Translations under genes and position numbers: made by a program
The notes under the pieces: generated by a model
Databases searched by the model: none
What the model saw: only the letters and a program-made list of their open reading frames with translations
Told to the model about the DNA's origin: nothing
Source: Termitomyces sp. T153
Lineage: Eukaryota; Basidiomycota; Agaricomycetes; Agaricales; Lyophyllaceae
Direction: 5' to 3'
DNA length: 21,147 nt
Assembly (NCBI GenBank): GCA_018296165.2
Contig: JACKQL020000266.1
Coordinates: 1 to 21,147 of the forward strand
Shown: positions 1-9,218 of the stretch, in pieces
How positions within the stretch are numbered: the first letter of the stretch is position 1
Layout of the letters: each line of letters starts with the position of its first letter

Positions 1-870
1 TATCACTCTCACAAGTATAATACTCATTCCTGTACATTTCAATTCAACATTGATGCGAAATCGGTGAAATTGGCTTAGTTTTCAAACTCAGCTCAAAACT
101 CCAACTCACAAAGGTGTTTGGGACTTTGTTTCACATAGCTCACTCTAAAAGTGTCATACAAAGTAGATTTTTAATTGATTTAGATCACAAACTCAACCAG
201 GTCAAGTCTGATCACAAGGCTCAAGCAAAATATAATAAATTTTAAGCCTGAAGAAAATAATAGTTTATTGGCCTAAGAAACCCACTCCCTGGGGATTTCC
301 AAGCTGTAGCTAGTACTTTGCTTGTCCAATAGGCTCAAAAATCCTCTCCTTTTATACCCCTCAGTCTACGCATGGACCATGGCTTTTCCACATGTTTTCA
401 TCGTCATCTGGGAGTGTGGTCAACCAGTTGGTGGGCTGGGCTGCATGGTTGGGCCTTGGCATGCACTTATTTTTGGCATCGGCAATTTGGATTTGATCAT
501 GCTGAGGCCTAGGCTGCTCTTTTGTCTGTCTCTTTTTCTCCCCCTTTGTCTTCTCCTCCTGCCTGCTGATTCTTATCAATGTGGACTTGAGGGCTGTTTA
601 GTTTAAGTTGGTTGGTTAGAGAAGGAAGGAGCTAGCCCTGGATTGAGGGGAAACTTGGATTGTTAGCTGAGATCAATTCTTGGCCCCTGCCATCAAAATT
701 TGATGGCTGCTTCCCAGCTGTTGTCAACTGACTTTTGGGTTCATCCTTGGTTTTACATGGGAGGTTTTACTTTGAGGTATGCCTTACGTTTACAGTTTTC
801 AACATTTTTCACCAGCTTACAGTTTTCAGCTGTTTTTATTTGTAAAGTATATTGTTTTATAATATACTTT
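1..870 (+). mobile_element. Probable diverged LTR (same family as the solo LTR at 18383-19256)
   Basis: No convincing protein is seen here. The stretch shares ordered landmarks with the LTR at 18383-19256: TAATACT near position 18 (position 19 in the other LTR), a CCTAAG...CACTCCCTGGG block at 274-293, a TATA-like TTTATACC about 69 bp after it (65 bp in the other), and CTTACAGTTTTCAGC at 816-830 near the end. The total length of about 870 bp also matches (874 bp). Its TATA orientation is plus, opposite to the gag fossil that follows, so the two are probably separate insertions. The left end lies at or just beyond the window edge. Similarity is patchy, so the family link is an inference from spacing and short shared words. 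Confidence 0.42.
844..870. repeat. Perfect 10-bp inverted repeat with 7-nt loop
   Basis: AAAGTATATT at 844-853 is the exact reverse complement of AATATACTTT at 861-870, with GTTTTAT between. It sits at the junction between the LTR-like stretch and the minus-strand gag fossil. It is AT-rich and could be a transcript-end hairpin or chance structure. Confidence 0.5.
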
Positions 871-872
871 GA

Positions 873-2153
873 CTAGGCTTTTTCCTCTGCCAATCTCATT
901 GTTGAGACTGGTGTATCAACATACTCTTCATCATTCTCCTGAGTCCCTTCAGACTCAGCTGTGTGATTGTCATTGACCTCAGCAGAATCTTTGTCCTGCT
1001 CATTGTTGGCATCTCCCATATCTGATCTGATGGAGCAGCAGTATGTGTGCTCACACAAACACTTAAGGAGCTGCCTTAGCTGGCTTAGCTGGCTCCCTGC
1101 ATTTGTGGGTAAAATGCCTGACCTTTCTGCACTTGAAGCAGTTGGCAAATTGTCTAGCATCCTTGCCTGGTTGGTCTGAAGCAATGGCCAACATGTTTTT
1201 CCCTGCAGCAAGTTGCTTTCTTGTCACTTGCACTGCTCTTGCTGGCTAAGAAGGGCTTAAGCCCATATTGCCTCACAGGGGCATAGTTCTTGAGGCCACA
1301 CATGTCATGGGCCTCTTTACCAAGCTAGGCAGTGGCAGGCAGGTCTGATGTCCTGCCAGCTCTGTGTGCCTTGCCAAGGCAGTCCCACATTTTGGGGACT
1401 GCATTGTAACTAGCAACAGTTGCTACTTAGACCAACTCTTTATGCTGCACTCTGAATTGTGCTGCAGTCTCGATACTATTCTTATAGGCTTTTGCCTCTG
1501 AGACAAACTCCTCAACAGTGTTCACTTTGGGAGCTAGTCTGTCATCATATATTAATGCAACAAGCATGTCAGTGGGTATTCCTCTAAAAACTGCTCACAA
1601 ATCATGAATTCATTGGGGAACACAACTATGTTCTGAGCATGGTTAAGGAAGGCATCATAAAAGCCTTGCACTCCCTCTTCAACCACATACACCACATTGC
1701 AGAGCACATCATAGGCATCCTGCATTTTTGAGGGCTGTATAAATTGATGTACAATCCAAGGATTATATTCTCAAACCTGCAGTGGGACTGTGCCCTATTT
1801 ACATGTATTACATGTCATAGATACCACTTCAGAGTGCCTGCAGCCAGAAAGTCTATAAGGATTAGGACTTTCTTGTGTTTGCACCCATCCCTACCATATT
1901 GAGCTACTGCATAAAGTATGCAGATACTCATAAGCCAGTCCTCAAGTTCACTGAACTTGGCCAAACCAGCATAAGGGGTGATTGTTTTAAACAGATCACT
2001 CCTTCTTGGCTTGATTCCCTCTGGTATTACCAGATGAACTGCAAGCAGTTGTTTTATCACCACCTTTAGACAATTGTGCATTGTGTGGCAATAATATTTG
2101 TAGACTTCCTCTACTTCTGGAGTAGCAAAGCATCCACAATGTTGTAGTGGCAT
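873..2153 (-). pseudogene. gag: Broken Ty3-type gag with CCHC zinc knuckle
   Basis: This is the capsid/nucleocapsid protein of a fungal Ty3-type retrotransposon, read on the minus strand in several frames. The N-terminal part (1815-2153) has the typical Gag core with KFSELEDWL and a later TLKWYL, where families of this kind have a short hydrophobic stretch followed by WY. Further on, other frames carry pieces reading FIQPSKMQDAYDVL and VQGFYDAFLNHAQN, typical of the Gag C-terminal half. The zinc knuckle at 1099-1140 reads CFKCRKVRHFTHKC (CX2CX4HX4C), with Arg in place of the usual Gly before the His. An acidic tail ends at the stop at 873. No pol follows: the next sequence is the LTR-like block in opposite orientation. 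Frameshifts and stops make it non-functional. Confidence 0.75.
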
Positions 2154-3171
2154 TTAAAACCACTGTGGCTGTCTTTTGGAGAGGACTGTAGTCCTTCTCC
2201 TACTAGTTCTATGACCCACATCACCCCCATTTTCTGATGGCCATTATCTGGCCCATCTGAGTCTAGAGGCCCTCCTTCTAGAGGCAGTGATGACCCACAA
2301 CCTGCAAAATGTAGTCCTCTTCCTGGTCATCCACCACCTCCTCCTGGACTAGGTGGTCCACTATGTAGTGTTGATGGCAGAGTAGATGTAGGACCACTAC
2401 CAGGTGATCCCTGCCTCAGTGCTCCTCCATCCCATGCTTGATCACTACACCAACTTGGAGAAATGTTCCCTCCATGATCAGCCAAATGTTGATGGGCAGT
2501 GGAGCTATTTCTAGTCCCTCATGCTCATCCATTAGAGGAAAGTGAGACTCTCACTCTTCCCTCTTAATGGACCTAGTACATTCTGATGGAATGTGACCTT
2601 CAGGCCATGCATCATAGGTAGTATTTCCCTAGAACACCATCTCTTGGTCATCCATGTAGGACTGTTGAAAGCCCTCTTTATCACCATTGCAGAATTGCTG
2701 CAACACAATTCTATCTTCCTAGGTCAGCACCCTACACAGACCCAGTAGGTCTATGTTGCACTATAGGTTGCTCAATGGTAATTACCAACCCAGCCTCTGT
2801 AGAAGCTAGGTCAAGGGCTACAATCATACCCAATGTAGCCTATCTCTGATAGTCTACTGCAGCCTGTCTTGCTGCATAGTCACACAATCTCTCTTTAGGC
2901 TGCTGCAGCACCTGCAATAGAGTCAATGCTTTGTTGACTAGGGACAGTGGAAGTAAACAATCTCCACCTACAAATGGAGAAGGCATCACAGACAATGCCT
3001 GTGATCTCCATAACTTTATCTCCTGTGCTAGAAAATCATATAAAGTTCCATGAACTTTACTGAGTCAGTTGGGATGATTTCCTCACCCAATGACCACTGA
3101 ATTGCTATATGCTTAGCTACTCTCACAGCTAAGTGTTGCTGAGTTGAAGTCTTTGGGACCTCAACTCAATT
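2154..3171 (-). other. Decayed sequence upstream of the gag fossil, no intact gene
   Basis: No reading frame survives beyond short pieces. On the minus strand a Gly/Pro-rich stretch (about 2230-2440) followed by an Asp-rich stretch leads into the gag fossil, which would fit the low-complexity N-terminal region of Gag. The plus strand is also Pro-rich there, which is the expected mirror image. I cannot assign the rest (2440-3171). Confidence 0.3.
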
Positions 3172-3438
3172 TTACCATAATACCAACACCCTCCTATGGA
3201 GGATATCATCTGAGTTCACTTTACTATCTATATCTGAAGTGTCTTCAATATCCTTTGCAATTGTCTTAATGAATGCTGAAGGTCCTGCTATGCATAAGCC
3301 CAGCATTGATCCACCTTGCAATTGACCAGAGCTGTGGGCCCTGTGAGGAGTATCTTCCTTGCTCCTCAGCAGTGTAATTACCATTGAAGACTCACTATGA
3401 CCTCCTGTGGTCTCTGGGAAGGATCTTAAACCTTCCAC
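3172..3438 (-). pseudogene. Unrecognised ORF remnant, 88 codons, repeat-derived
   Basis: This is the only uninterrupted minus-strand frame in the neighbourhood; it is Ser/Asp-rich with no motif I recognise. Just upstream of it on the minus strand (3430-3490) is a Lys-rich stretch reading KQKKKPLACTYCAVSGR. A clearly related sequence flanks the LTR retrotransposon at 8195-8238 and continues after its other end at 21117. The segment therefore belongs to a repeated unit present at least twice in the window. It may be part of a transposon-borne gene; no function can be given. Confidence 0.25.
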
Positions 3439-4149
3439 TCACAGCACAGTAGGTGCATGCAAGGGGTTTTTTCTTTTGCTTGTTGCCCCTGCTGCACCCT
3501 CTAGCTCTACCATTGGGTACATCCAAGTAGAGGGCACTCAATTGTCCACCATCATGAAGCTCATCAGACCACCCAAGGATGATTGGACAGGAGTAACTGC
3601 TGGCAGTCCCCCTGGCACCACTCCACTTTTTCTTTCCATGCCATGGTGTGACATGGCAACACCCATTGGTTTATGTGGAGCATTTTACAATGTTCCATCA
3701 AACTCTAGTTAGGACCTAGGCCCAAATACCTGACCTTCCATAGTCATCACCATGCCCATTGCAGAAGGTGAACATTAGAATTTTAACATTCTGATCATAA
3801 CTTGTGGCAGTGAACTTCTTTTCAGAAGTTCAGCTTCTTGCTTTGCAAATGAGTACATTCTCATCTGACTTAAAAAAATGTAATGTTTTTGTTATGGGTC
3901 ATGCAGCTTATGGTTCACACATTGTAAGTCAAAACCAGTTGATTGATCTTGTCCACAAAGTATGGAGTAAGGTGCTGCCTTACATGATTACAATATGAGT
4001 ATTTAAAGGTAGCATCATGTGACACTACTGAATAATAACATAAGTAAATTAATATTAAAGAGTATTAACTACAGAGGGGTAGCGCTCTGTTACAATGATC
4101 CAACATGCTTTTGTTCCCTCTGACATTGATGTTCTCCTTTCTTACAAGC
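3439..4149. other. No supported gene
   Basis: Both strands carry stops in all frames every few dozen codons. A minus-strand piece at 3540-3640 (reading WSDELHDGGQLSALYLDVP) could be protein-derived, continuous with the KQKKK stretch at 3430-3490. Nothing else is recognisable. Confidence 0.3.
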
Positions 4150-5739
4150 TGCCTTACATAACACTGCAGCAGCAGCCATCTGCATGAGTGCCACACTTAG
4201 CAGGAACCCTGTCCTTATTCTCATAGACATAAACCTTCCACTGGATGGTATCACTAGATCCATATTCTTCCTAATGATCTCTCCAGAACTTCAGAAGGCA
4301 TAACAGCTCTGACTGACTGAGATTGAGGGGATCCTTGAATTCCAGTGATCCAGAAAGATATCTTGAATTGATGAATTTTGTACAATTCAACTGCACATCA
4401 TTGTATGGAGCAGATTTGTAACAGAAGCCTGAGACAATTTCTGAGGATTTTTGAGTGAAAGAGATTCAAAAAACTTGAACCACAAGTTTACTATAATAGT
4501 TGTTCAAGTAGTCTTGGACAATTATTTCCAATTCTGGCTGGGTTTGGACCATGTTGCTTGGTGGAAGTGGTAGTATTGATAAACCATCACTATCTTGCTC
4601 AAGAGCAAGATCAGGACAAGCAAGGACAGAAGGAGTAATGTCCTGTTGCAAGGTGACATTTGTTGCTGTATGTGTGCCCAGGGGAGTAGACATGTAGTCC
4701 ACCATTTTCTGTTTGAAGTCAACTACAAGGTCAGAAAACATATTCTCAGATGAATACTGGTTAGTCCATGTCAAGTGAGACATATTCATATTGTCATGTC
4801 TAAAAATACAACATTGTTAAAAAAGATTCAAATCTGGCATAACATGCACCTACATCCTAAGAGTCATGCCTTCTTCTGCAATCCAACCTAAAACAGTCCA
4901 GCTCAACATGCCCAATTCCTTAAAACAAAGGATGTCTGCATTATCAACCCATTTCAAACCATATTTGTCTGCCTTTTTAAAAAAAAACATCAGAACAGAT
5001 CATGGGATGGATAGCAGATACCAGAAGCCAGAGTGGACAGGAGACCAACAGTGCTACATTAGACAGCAGTGAGGATTGGACAGATCAGACAGCAGGCACT
5101 AGATAGTGGATGGCCAGTGGGTTGAAGAGCAATATATGACTTTTGTTGGAACAAAAAAAAGGGACTACTAACTTGCACTGGATATCCAGTGGATTTCCTT
5201 TCTTGCTCCACTGAGAAGCTGTCCTCCATAAGTGGTTTTCCTCCTCTGGACTTAGCCAATTCATAACATTTTTCACAGCCACATTGTACTGTGAAATGCC
5301 TCTAGTTGTGAGCTGTCAAGGTCCTCAATACTGAGCAAGTTTTTTATCTCCTGATTCATTTCTTTTGACATTGTTTGCTGGACCACATCCCTAATAGAAA
5401 TTTGCATAAGTGCCCTGGATCTTTATGCTGGTTATATGGTCTCCAAAAATTTTTTATGTAGTTTCCAACTTTCTACCAGAAGGCATTGGGAGTCTAGATT
5501 TAGCAAATGTGAATGGGGAATCACCTTGATTTTCCCTGCCCACTCTTCTCCAGTTTCTGGTGCTGTTCTCTGACTGGCCCAGTAGTTGAAAATATTGGTA
5601 AGGATTTTATCAAGATGGTGGTTCTAGCCCAATAATTTGGCTCTTGCCAGTACATTTCCTTATATGGTTCAAAAATTGCCTTCCCATCCACAGTGAGAAG
5701 TGGTTCCAACACCAATGAATATCTGTTTATATTGTCCAT
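4150..5739 (-). pseudogene. Broken hypothetical gene, not recognised
   Basis: Several minus-strand frames join into what looks like one decayed protein. From the N-terminal side they are an opening piece at 5521-5739; a piece with EDLDSSQLEAFHSTMW at about 5280-5340; KNVMNWLSPEEENHLWRTAS and then QWSKKGNPLDIQ at about 5170-5280; a Lys/Trp-containing stretch near 4870-4980; a 107-codon frame at 4466-4789; and a C-terminal piece with LEFKDPLNLSQSELLCLL and WRDHQEEYG-like sequence near 4250-4360. The repeated change of frame, stops included, shows decay. The LSPEEE...RTA.QW pattern resembles proteins widespread as hypotheticals in mushroom genomes, but that is memory, not a search. It sits next to the KDZ fossil in opposite orientation and could be cargo of the same transposon or host sequence it landed in. 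Confidence 0.45.
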
Positions 5740-6017
5740 CTTCTATTATCCCTCTTGGCAGACAGTCTTATGGTGGCTTTTCTACCTTAGCCTATTGCAT
5801 ATTGCTTGAGGGAAAGTTTCACAACAAAATTTTCTTTCCTAATGTTGTGGAAAGATTGCCAATATTGATCATCATCTGTCACACATGACTTGCACCTCTT
5901 CACATCAACCAATCATCATCTCATATGGGGCTCATCACAATTTGCCTTTTCCATCTGTCACATGCTGCTACATTCACTCTTCAACACCTCAGCTGCACCA
6001 TGAACCTCAATGCTATA

Positions 6018-7885
6018 ATGAAGAGTCAGCAGTGCAAGTGACCAAAACCAACAGTTCTTAGGTGAAGAGATCTCATGCCTGCTGAAGAAAAGACAAGAGT
6101 GATCCAGAACTCTAGAGGATTACCTGTACTGGTGAAAGATCAAGTGCCCATTGGTCCAATTCCAGTTGTCACTTCTGCTGTACCATTCCCAGTCACCAAT
6201 GATGACCATGATTTTTTGGGGATGCTACAATGGTAGATGATATATATCTTATCCCTATGAAGCATGGCAAGGTGAATTTTCATGTCAAAATTGTGCAACA
6301 TATTATTGTTCATATCCAATAGACACAGGCAGATTATCTTAATGATTTCATTAACTATGTTCCACAGTTGCTCAATGGTTTACTCAGTTGTGAAAACATT
6401 GGTAATATTACCCATTGTCATGCATGTCCTGACAACCATCTTGTGCAATGGTGATGCCATGATCACATTGTGTCAAGACTTTTTTGTCATAAGAGTTTAT
6501 GCTGAATACCCCAGTCCAACCCACTTCACCAACCAGAGATATGGAATGGCAAATACTTCCAGTCCAATGCAAACATATTTTACAGTGGCTGTTTTGGACA
6601 ATTCTCATCTGACTAATTTAGAGTGCAAAGCCTCTGCCTATCAGTATTGGGAGAAACTTGCAAGGATTACTTCATCAATTGCTTCTTCAGGTGAAGTAGA
6701 TAATCCCTATTGTGAATTACAATGACTTTCCTGTTCATGGGTGGTGGTTGAAGAAATTGAAATGGGTAGGTTTTGGACATGATGAGACAAAACAACCAAT
6801 GGCACCAGAGTGTGGTGAACTTGCAATATTCTGTCCCACTTGCCCTCAACCAGGAGTGAATATTCCATCAAACTAGGAAGAAGATCCAGTTTAGTAGAAG
6901 TTCAATTGCTTATGGATGATGGATGGAAACTTCAAGGCAGATCATGTCCATCATGATAACCCTGCTTGGGCTATATGGCATCTTGAAGGAGGTGGAATGA
7001 TGCCCAGGAGGGATTAATTTGATGAATATCTTAAATTGGTGAAAGATAGGCCAACAATGAGTTTTCCCTCAGATTGCTAATGTGTGCCATTGATTGACTA
7101 TGAATGTTTGATCCAAATTGCCCCCATCCAATATTAACCTCTACACTGGCCATACACCATCTGCCATCTGCACTGTCTGCTATGTCAGGGGATGTCCCAC
7201 TTGTTCCCCCTTCTCCTCTTCCAGTTCTTGTTGGATTTCCCTCCTTATAATTTTCCTCTATTCTCCTTTCTTTTTCCTATCTATTTGTCCTAGTCTCAGA
7301 CCTCTGGCTACACTGGTTTTCTGTGCATTTTTCAGACAAGTCCTTTGGCACTCAGCTTATGTCAGTACTGACCAATTGCTGACACATCACCTTTGACTTT
7401 TCTTTCTGTCATCCTATATAGTTGTTTCTCATGCTTCTGAAGCCTCTGAAGTATCACATCTGGCCTAAGAAATCACTAGACTTGTTCTCTTTGGATCTCC
7501 CTCTGCTAGGTGAGTAGTTAGGTCAGTAGAGACTGTACATTACTGAATAGACTTTGGATCTCCCCCTGTCAGTTGTGTGATTGAGCCACAGCCTCCAGAG
7601 CTTGCCCTTACACCTCCACTCTAGCTGTCCAGTGGAACCATTGCCCAGGGAGCTCCTTGTCTAATGAACAAATCATGTGACATTACTGGAATTATTGCAA
7701 CAGCATGCACCTGCTATGGCTGCTTTGCTCCCAACAGCATAACAAACTTAACTTGTGGTGAAGGCCAAGTGTATACAGACTTTTTTGTCACACATGCACT
7801 GAAGACAATCAACATGGAATCTATTAAGTGTCTTTTGCTAGTATATGACATAGCATGCCAGTGGTATGTTAAGTTTTTCAAATGA
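6018..7885 (+). pseudogene. KDZ-family DNA transposase fossil with CxC2-like cysteine domain, 3' truncated
   Basis: This is a cut-and-paste-type transposase of the fungal Kyakuja-Dileera-Zisupton family, with an RNase H-like catalytic fold, now broken in many frames. Pieces in order: QADYLNDFINYVPQLL (from 6326); a cysteine-rich module (about 6380-6580) with CHACPD, CHDHI and FCHKSLC followed by a WNGKYFQSN stretch, matching the CxC2 domain that precedes KDZ catalytic regions; LECKASAYQYWEKLAR (about 6618-6665); GELAIFCPTCPQPGVNIP (from 6814); MMDGNFKADH with the likely first catalytic Asp at 6922-6924; CDITGIIATACTCYGCFAPN (from 7676); and LLLVYDIACQWYVKF with the likely second Asp at 7847-7849. 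The part expected to hold the last catalytic acid (a GEILESLW-like motif) is missing, because KDZ similarity stops near 7880. About 550 bp of unrelated sequence (7110-7660) splits it. Confidence 0.8.
7110..7660. other. Non-KDZ sequence inside the transposase fossil (insertion or large intron)
   Basis: KDZ-like sequence breaks off after a KLVKDRPTM stretch (about 7035-7060) plus a few ambiguous codons, and resumes at 7664-7676. In related proteins these two parts lie within a few dozen residues of each other. The stretch between is pyrimidine-rich (TTCTCCT runs at 7205-7280) with no motif and no clear terminal repeat or target duplication. It may be an old solo LTR, another insertion, or divergent intron sequence. 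Confidence 0.4.
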
Positions 7886-8238
7886 TCAGTCTCCACTTTG
7901 TCATATAGGCTGTAGTCAGTGGCCTCTGGCTTAGTCACAGGTACTGAGTCATCTAGTAGCCTTGTAGTATTTAAGTGGACCTGGAGATAAGATATCCCCA
8001 GTCCAAACAATAGCATTGCTTCTGGGTTTATTCACTAGCATAACTGTAAGCTCAGCCAGTGCAGCCCCTTGCCTTCTGCCTCACCCTCCACCTTTATCTC
8101 TCATTGGATGCTTGCCCCTTGCCCACTGTGCCTCTGGCCACCTGCCCATCACTTGCCTCTTGACCAGAGTGTCAGGATGTGAGTGGTAGGCCTTCCACTC
8201 ATACTGCTGTGGGCACATACAAAGGGTTTTTCCCTTTG
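7886..8238 (-). other. Left flank of the LTR retrotransposon, repeat-derived, no intact gene
   Basis: On the minus strand, 8195-8238 reads REKPFVCAHSSMSGRP, clearly related to KKKPLACTYCAVSGR at 3430-3480. The DNA also matches: CTTCCACTCA, then GTGGGCACATACAAAGGG here against GTAGGTGCATGCAAGGGG there. A 43-codon minus-strand stretch at 7886-8016 is unrecognised. Whatever this unit was, the retrotransposon inserted into it. Confidence 0.4.
8234..8238. repeat. Target-site duplication CTTTG, left copy
   Basis: CTTTG lies directly before the TGTCA of the 5' LTR and occurs again directly after the TGACA of the 3' LTR at 21117-21121. Five bp is the usual duplication for Ty3-type integrases. Confidence 0.93.
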
Positions 8239-9186
8239 TGTCACAACCCACTCCCTAGACCCTGACACTGCCCCCAGCCCCCCTAATGCTCTGCCAAACT
8301 CCCCAACCCTTGCCTGCCCTCTGCACCCACTTCAGGCAACTCTGACACTTCCTCGGCAGACCCCAATGGCTCCTTGATCAACTCTGACACCTTCTCCACA
8401 GCAGTTGATGCATCCCCTGAATTCCCCTGGACTCCCGAGACTTCCCCTGACCCTAGAACAATCCGCTTTCCAACTGATCCCATCAGAATGTCACTGTGGC
8501 CCACTCCAAGATCACACCCAACAACCATCGACTCTGTGCAGTTCCGTCAGGCCCACTGCCATATCCTCTGCCCTCTGGAGCCACCCAGTAGTAGATATAT
8601 AAGTCATAGAGTAACCTCTAGTACTTTAGTCTTGATATTGCATTTACCAGTTTCCTATGTCTTGTCTTTTGTCTTGTCACTGTCTCTATTTTTAGTTTTG
8701 AATCTATCTCTGTTCTCTGTCTTGTCTTGCCTTGTCTCTGCCCCGTCTCGACTGTGTATGGTTCCTTTGTCTTCCTAAGTTCCTTTCATCTCCAACAACA
8801 GTACAAACTCCATGCATGCACTTTGACTCAAACATTCCTACGACAACCCCAGACCTTACTCCCCGCTCAGCCCAGGAACCTCTCATGTCTTGGTGATCTC
8901 CCGTCAAACTCCGGCTCTGTCCCCATCAACTACAAAGCCTCTGCTTACCCTGCATTCTATTTGCGTGCCCACAAACTTGTTCCGGTGCCCATCTAGGTTT
9001 GATGACTAGTATACTTGGTCTTAGATGCCCCCAAACCACTCCAGACTTGCTTGGACCACTCCTAGCTCCCCCTCGCAAGTCCCTCTGCACCAATACCAGA
9101 TGCTGGGTTATAAGCACAGGACATTGCATCTGCCTAGTAAGGACTGGCCAGTGTAGCTGAGCCCCCATCATCAGTGGAACCTGACA
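8239..9186 (+). repeat. 5' LTR, 948 bp
   Basis: It matches 20180-21116 along its whole length. The 11-bp length difference is explained by one gap: the copy here has extra CTTG/TCTC-rich sequence at about 8726-8753 relative to about 20667-20682. Differences elsewhere are mostly C/T and G/A changes. The LTR opens with TGTCACAACCCA and closes with GGAACCTGACA. The interior is pyrimidine-rich downstream of the TATA box (8640-8760). CpG is almost absent from parts of it (none in 8581-8640). Confidence 0.95.
8596..8639 (+). promoter_or_regulatory. LTR promoter: TATA box and predicted RNA 5' end carrying the self-primer
   Basis: TATATAA starts at 8596. The sequence AGTCTTGATATT at 8628-8639 begins 32 bp after the TATA start, where transcription is expected to begin. 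Those 12 nt are the exact reverse complement of 9188-9199 just past the LTR. The same TATA-to-12-mer distance, 32 bp, occurs in the 3' LTR (20537 and 20569) and in the related solo LTR on the minus strand (16281 and 16249). The start site itself is inferred. Confidence 0.72.
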
Positions 9187-9187
9187 T

Positions 9188-9199
9188 AATATCAAGACT
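9188..9199 (+). other. Primer-binding site of Tf1-like self-priming type
   Basis: AATATCAAGACT lies one base after the end of the 5' LTR. It does not begin with TGG, so it does not fit the 3' CCA end of a tRNA. It pairs perfectly over 12 nt with the predicted 5' end of the element's own transcript (8628-8639), plus a possible G-U pair at the next position. In Tf1 of fission yeast the first 11 nt of the RNA fold back onto the primer site and are cleaved to prime reverse transcription; the arrangement here is the same. Confidence 0.75.
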
Positions 9200-9218
9200 C
9201 CTCCTTACCCCATTCTTG

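Noticed and set aside
322..606. 94-codon plus frame starting just before the TATA-like box
   Set aside because: It is Leu-rich because of pyrimidine runs in an LTR-like block; no domain, and the start precedes the predicted promoter.
2230..2440. Pro-rich plus-strand reading as a possible small protein
   Set aside because: Short, no start context and no surviving frame either side; the minus strand gives a Gly/Asp-rich reading that leads into the gag fossil, which is the better explanation.
8374..8778. 134-codon plus frame within the 5' LTR (and a similar one at 20294-20728)
   Set aside because: It lies inside the LTR across the promoter and pyrimidine-rich leader; the Leu/Ser-rich end simply translates CTTGTCTT-type repeats. 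No family features.
9173..9186. TGGAACCTGACA near the 5' LTR end as a tRNA-type primer site
   Set aside because: The same bases close the 3' LTR at 21103-21116, so they are LTR sequence, and the element is followed there by the target duplication.
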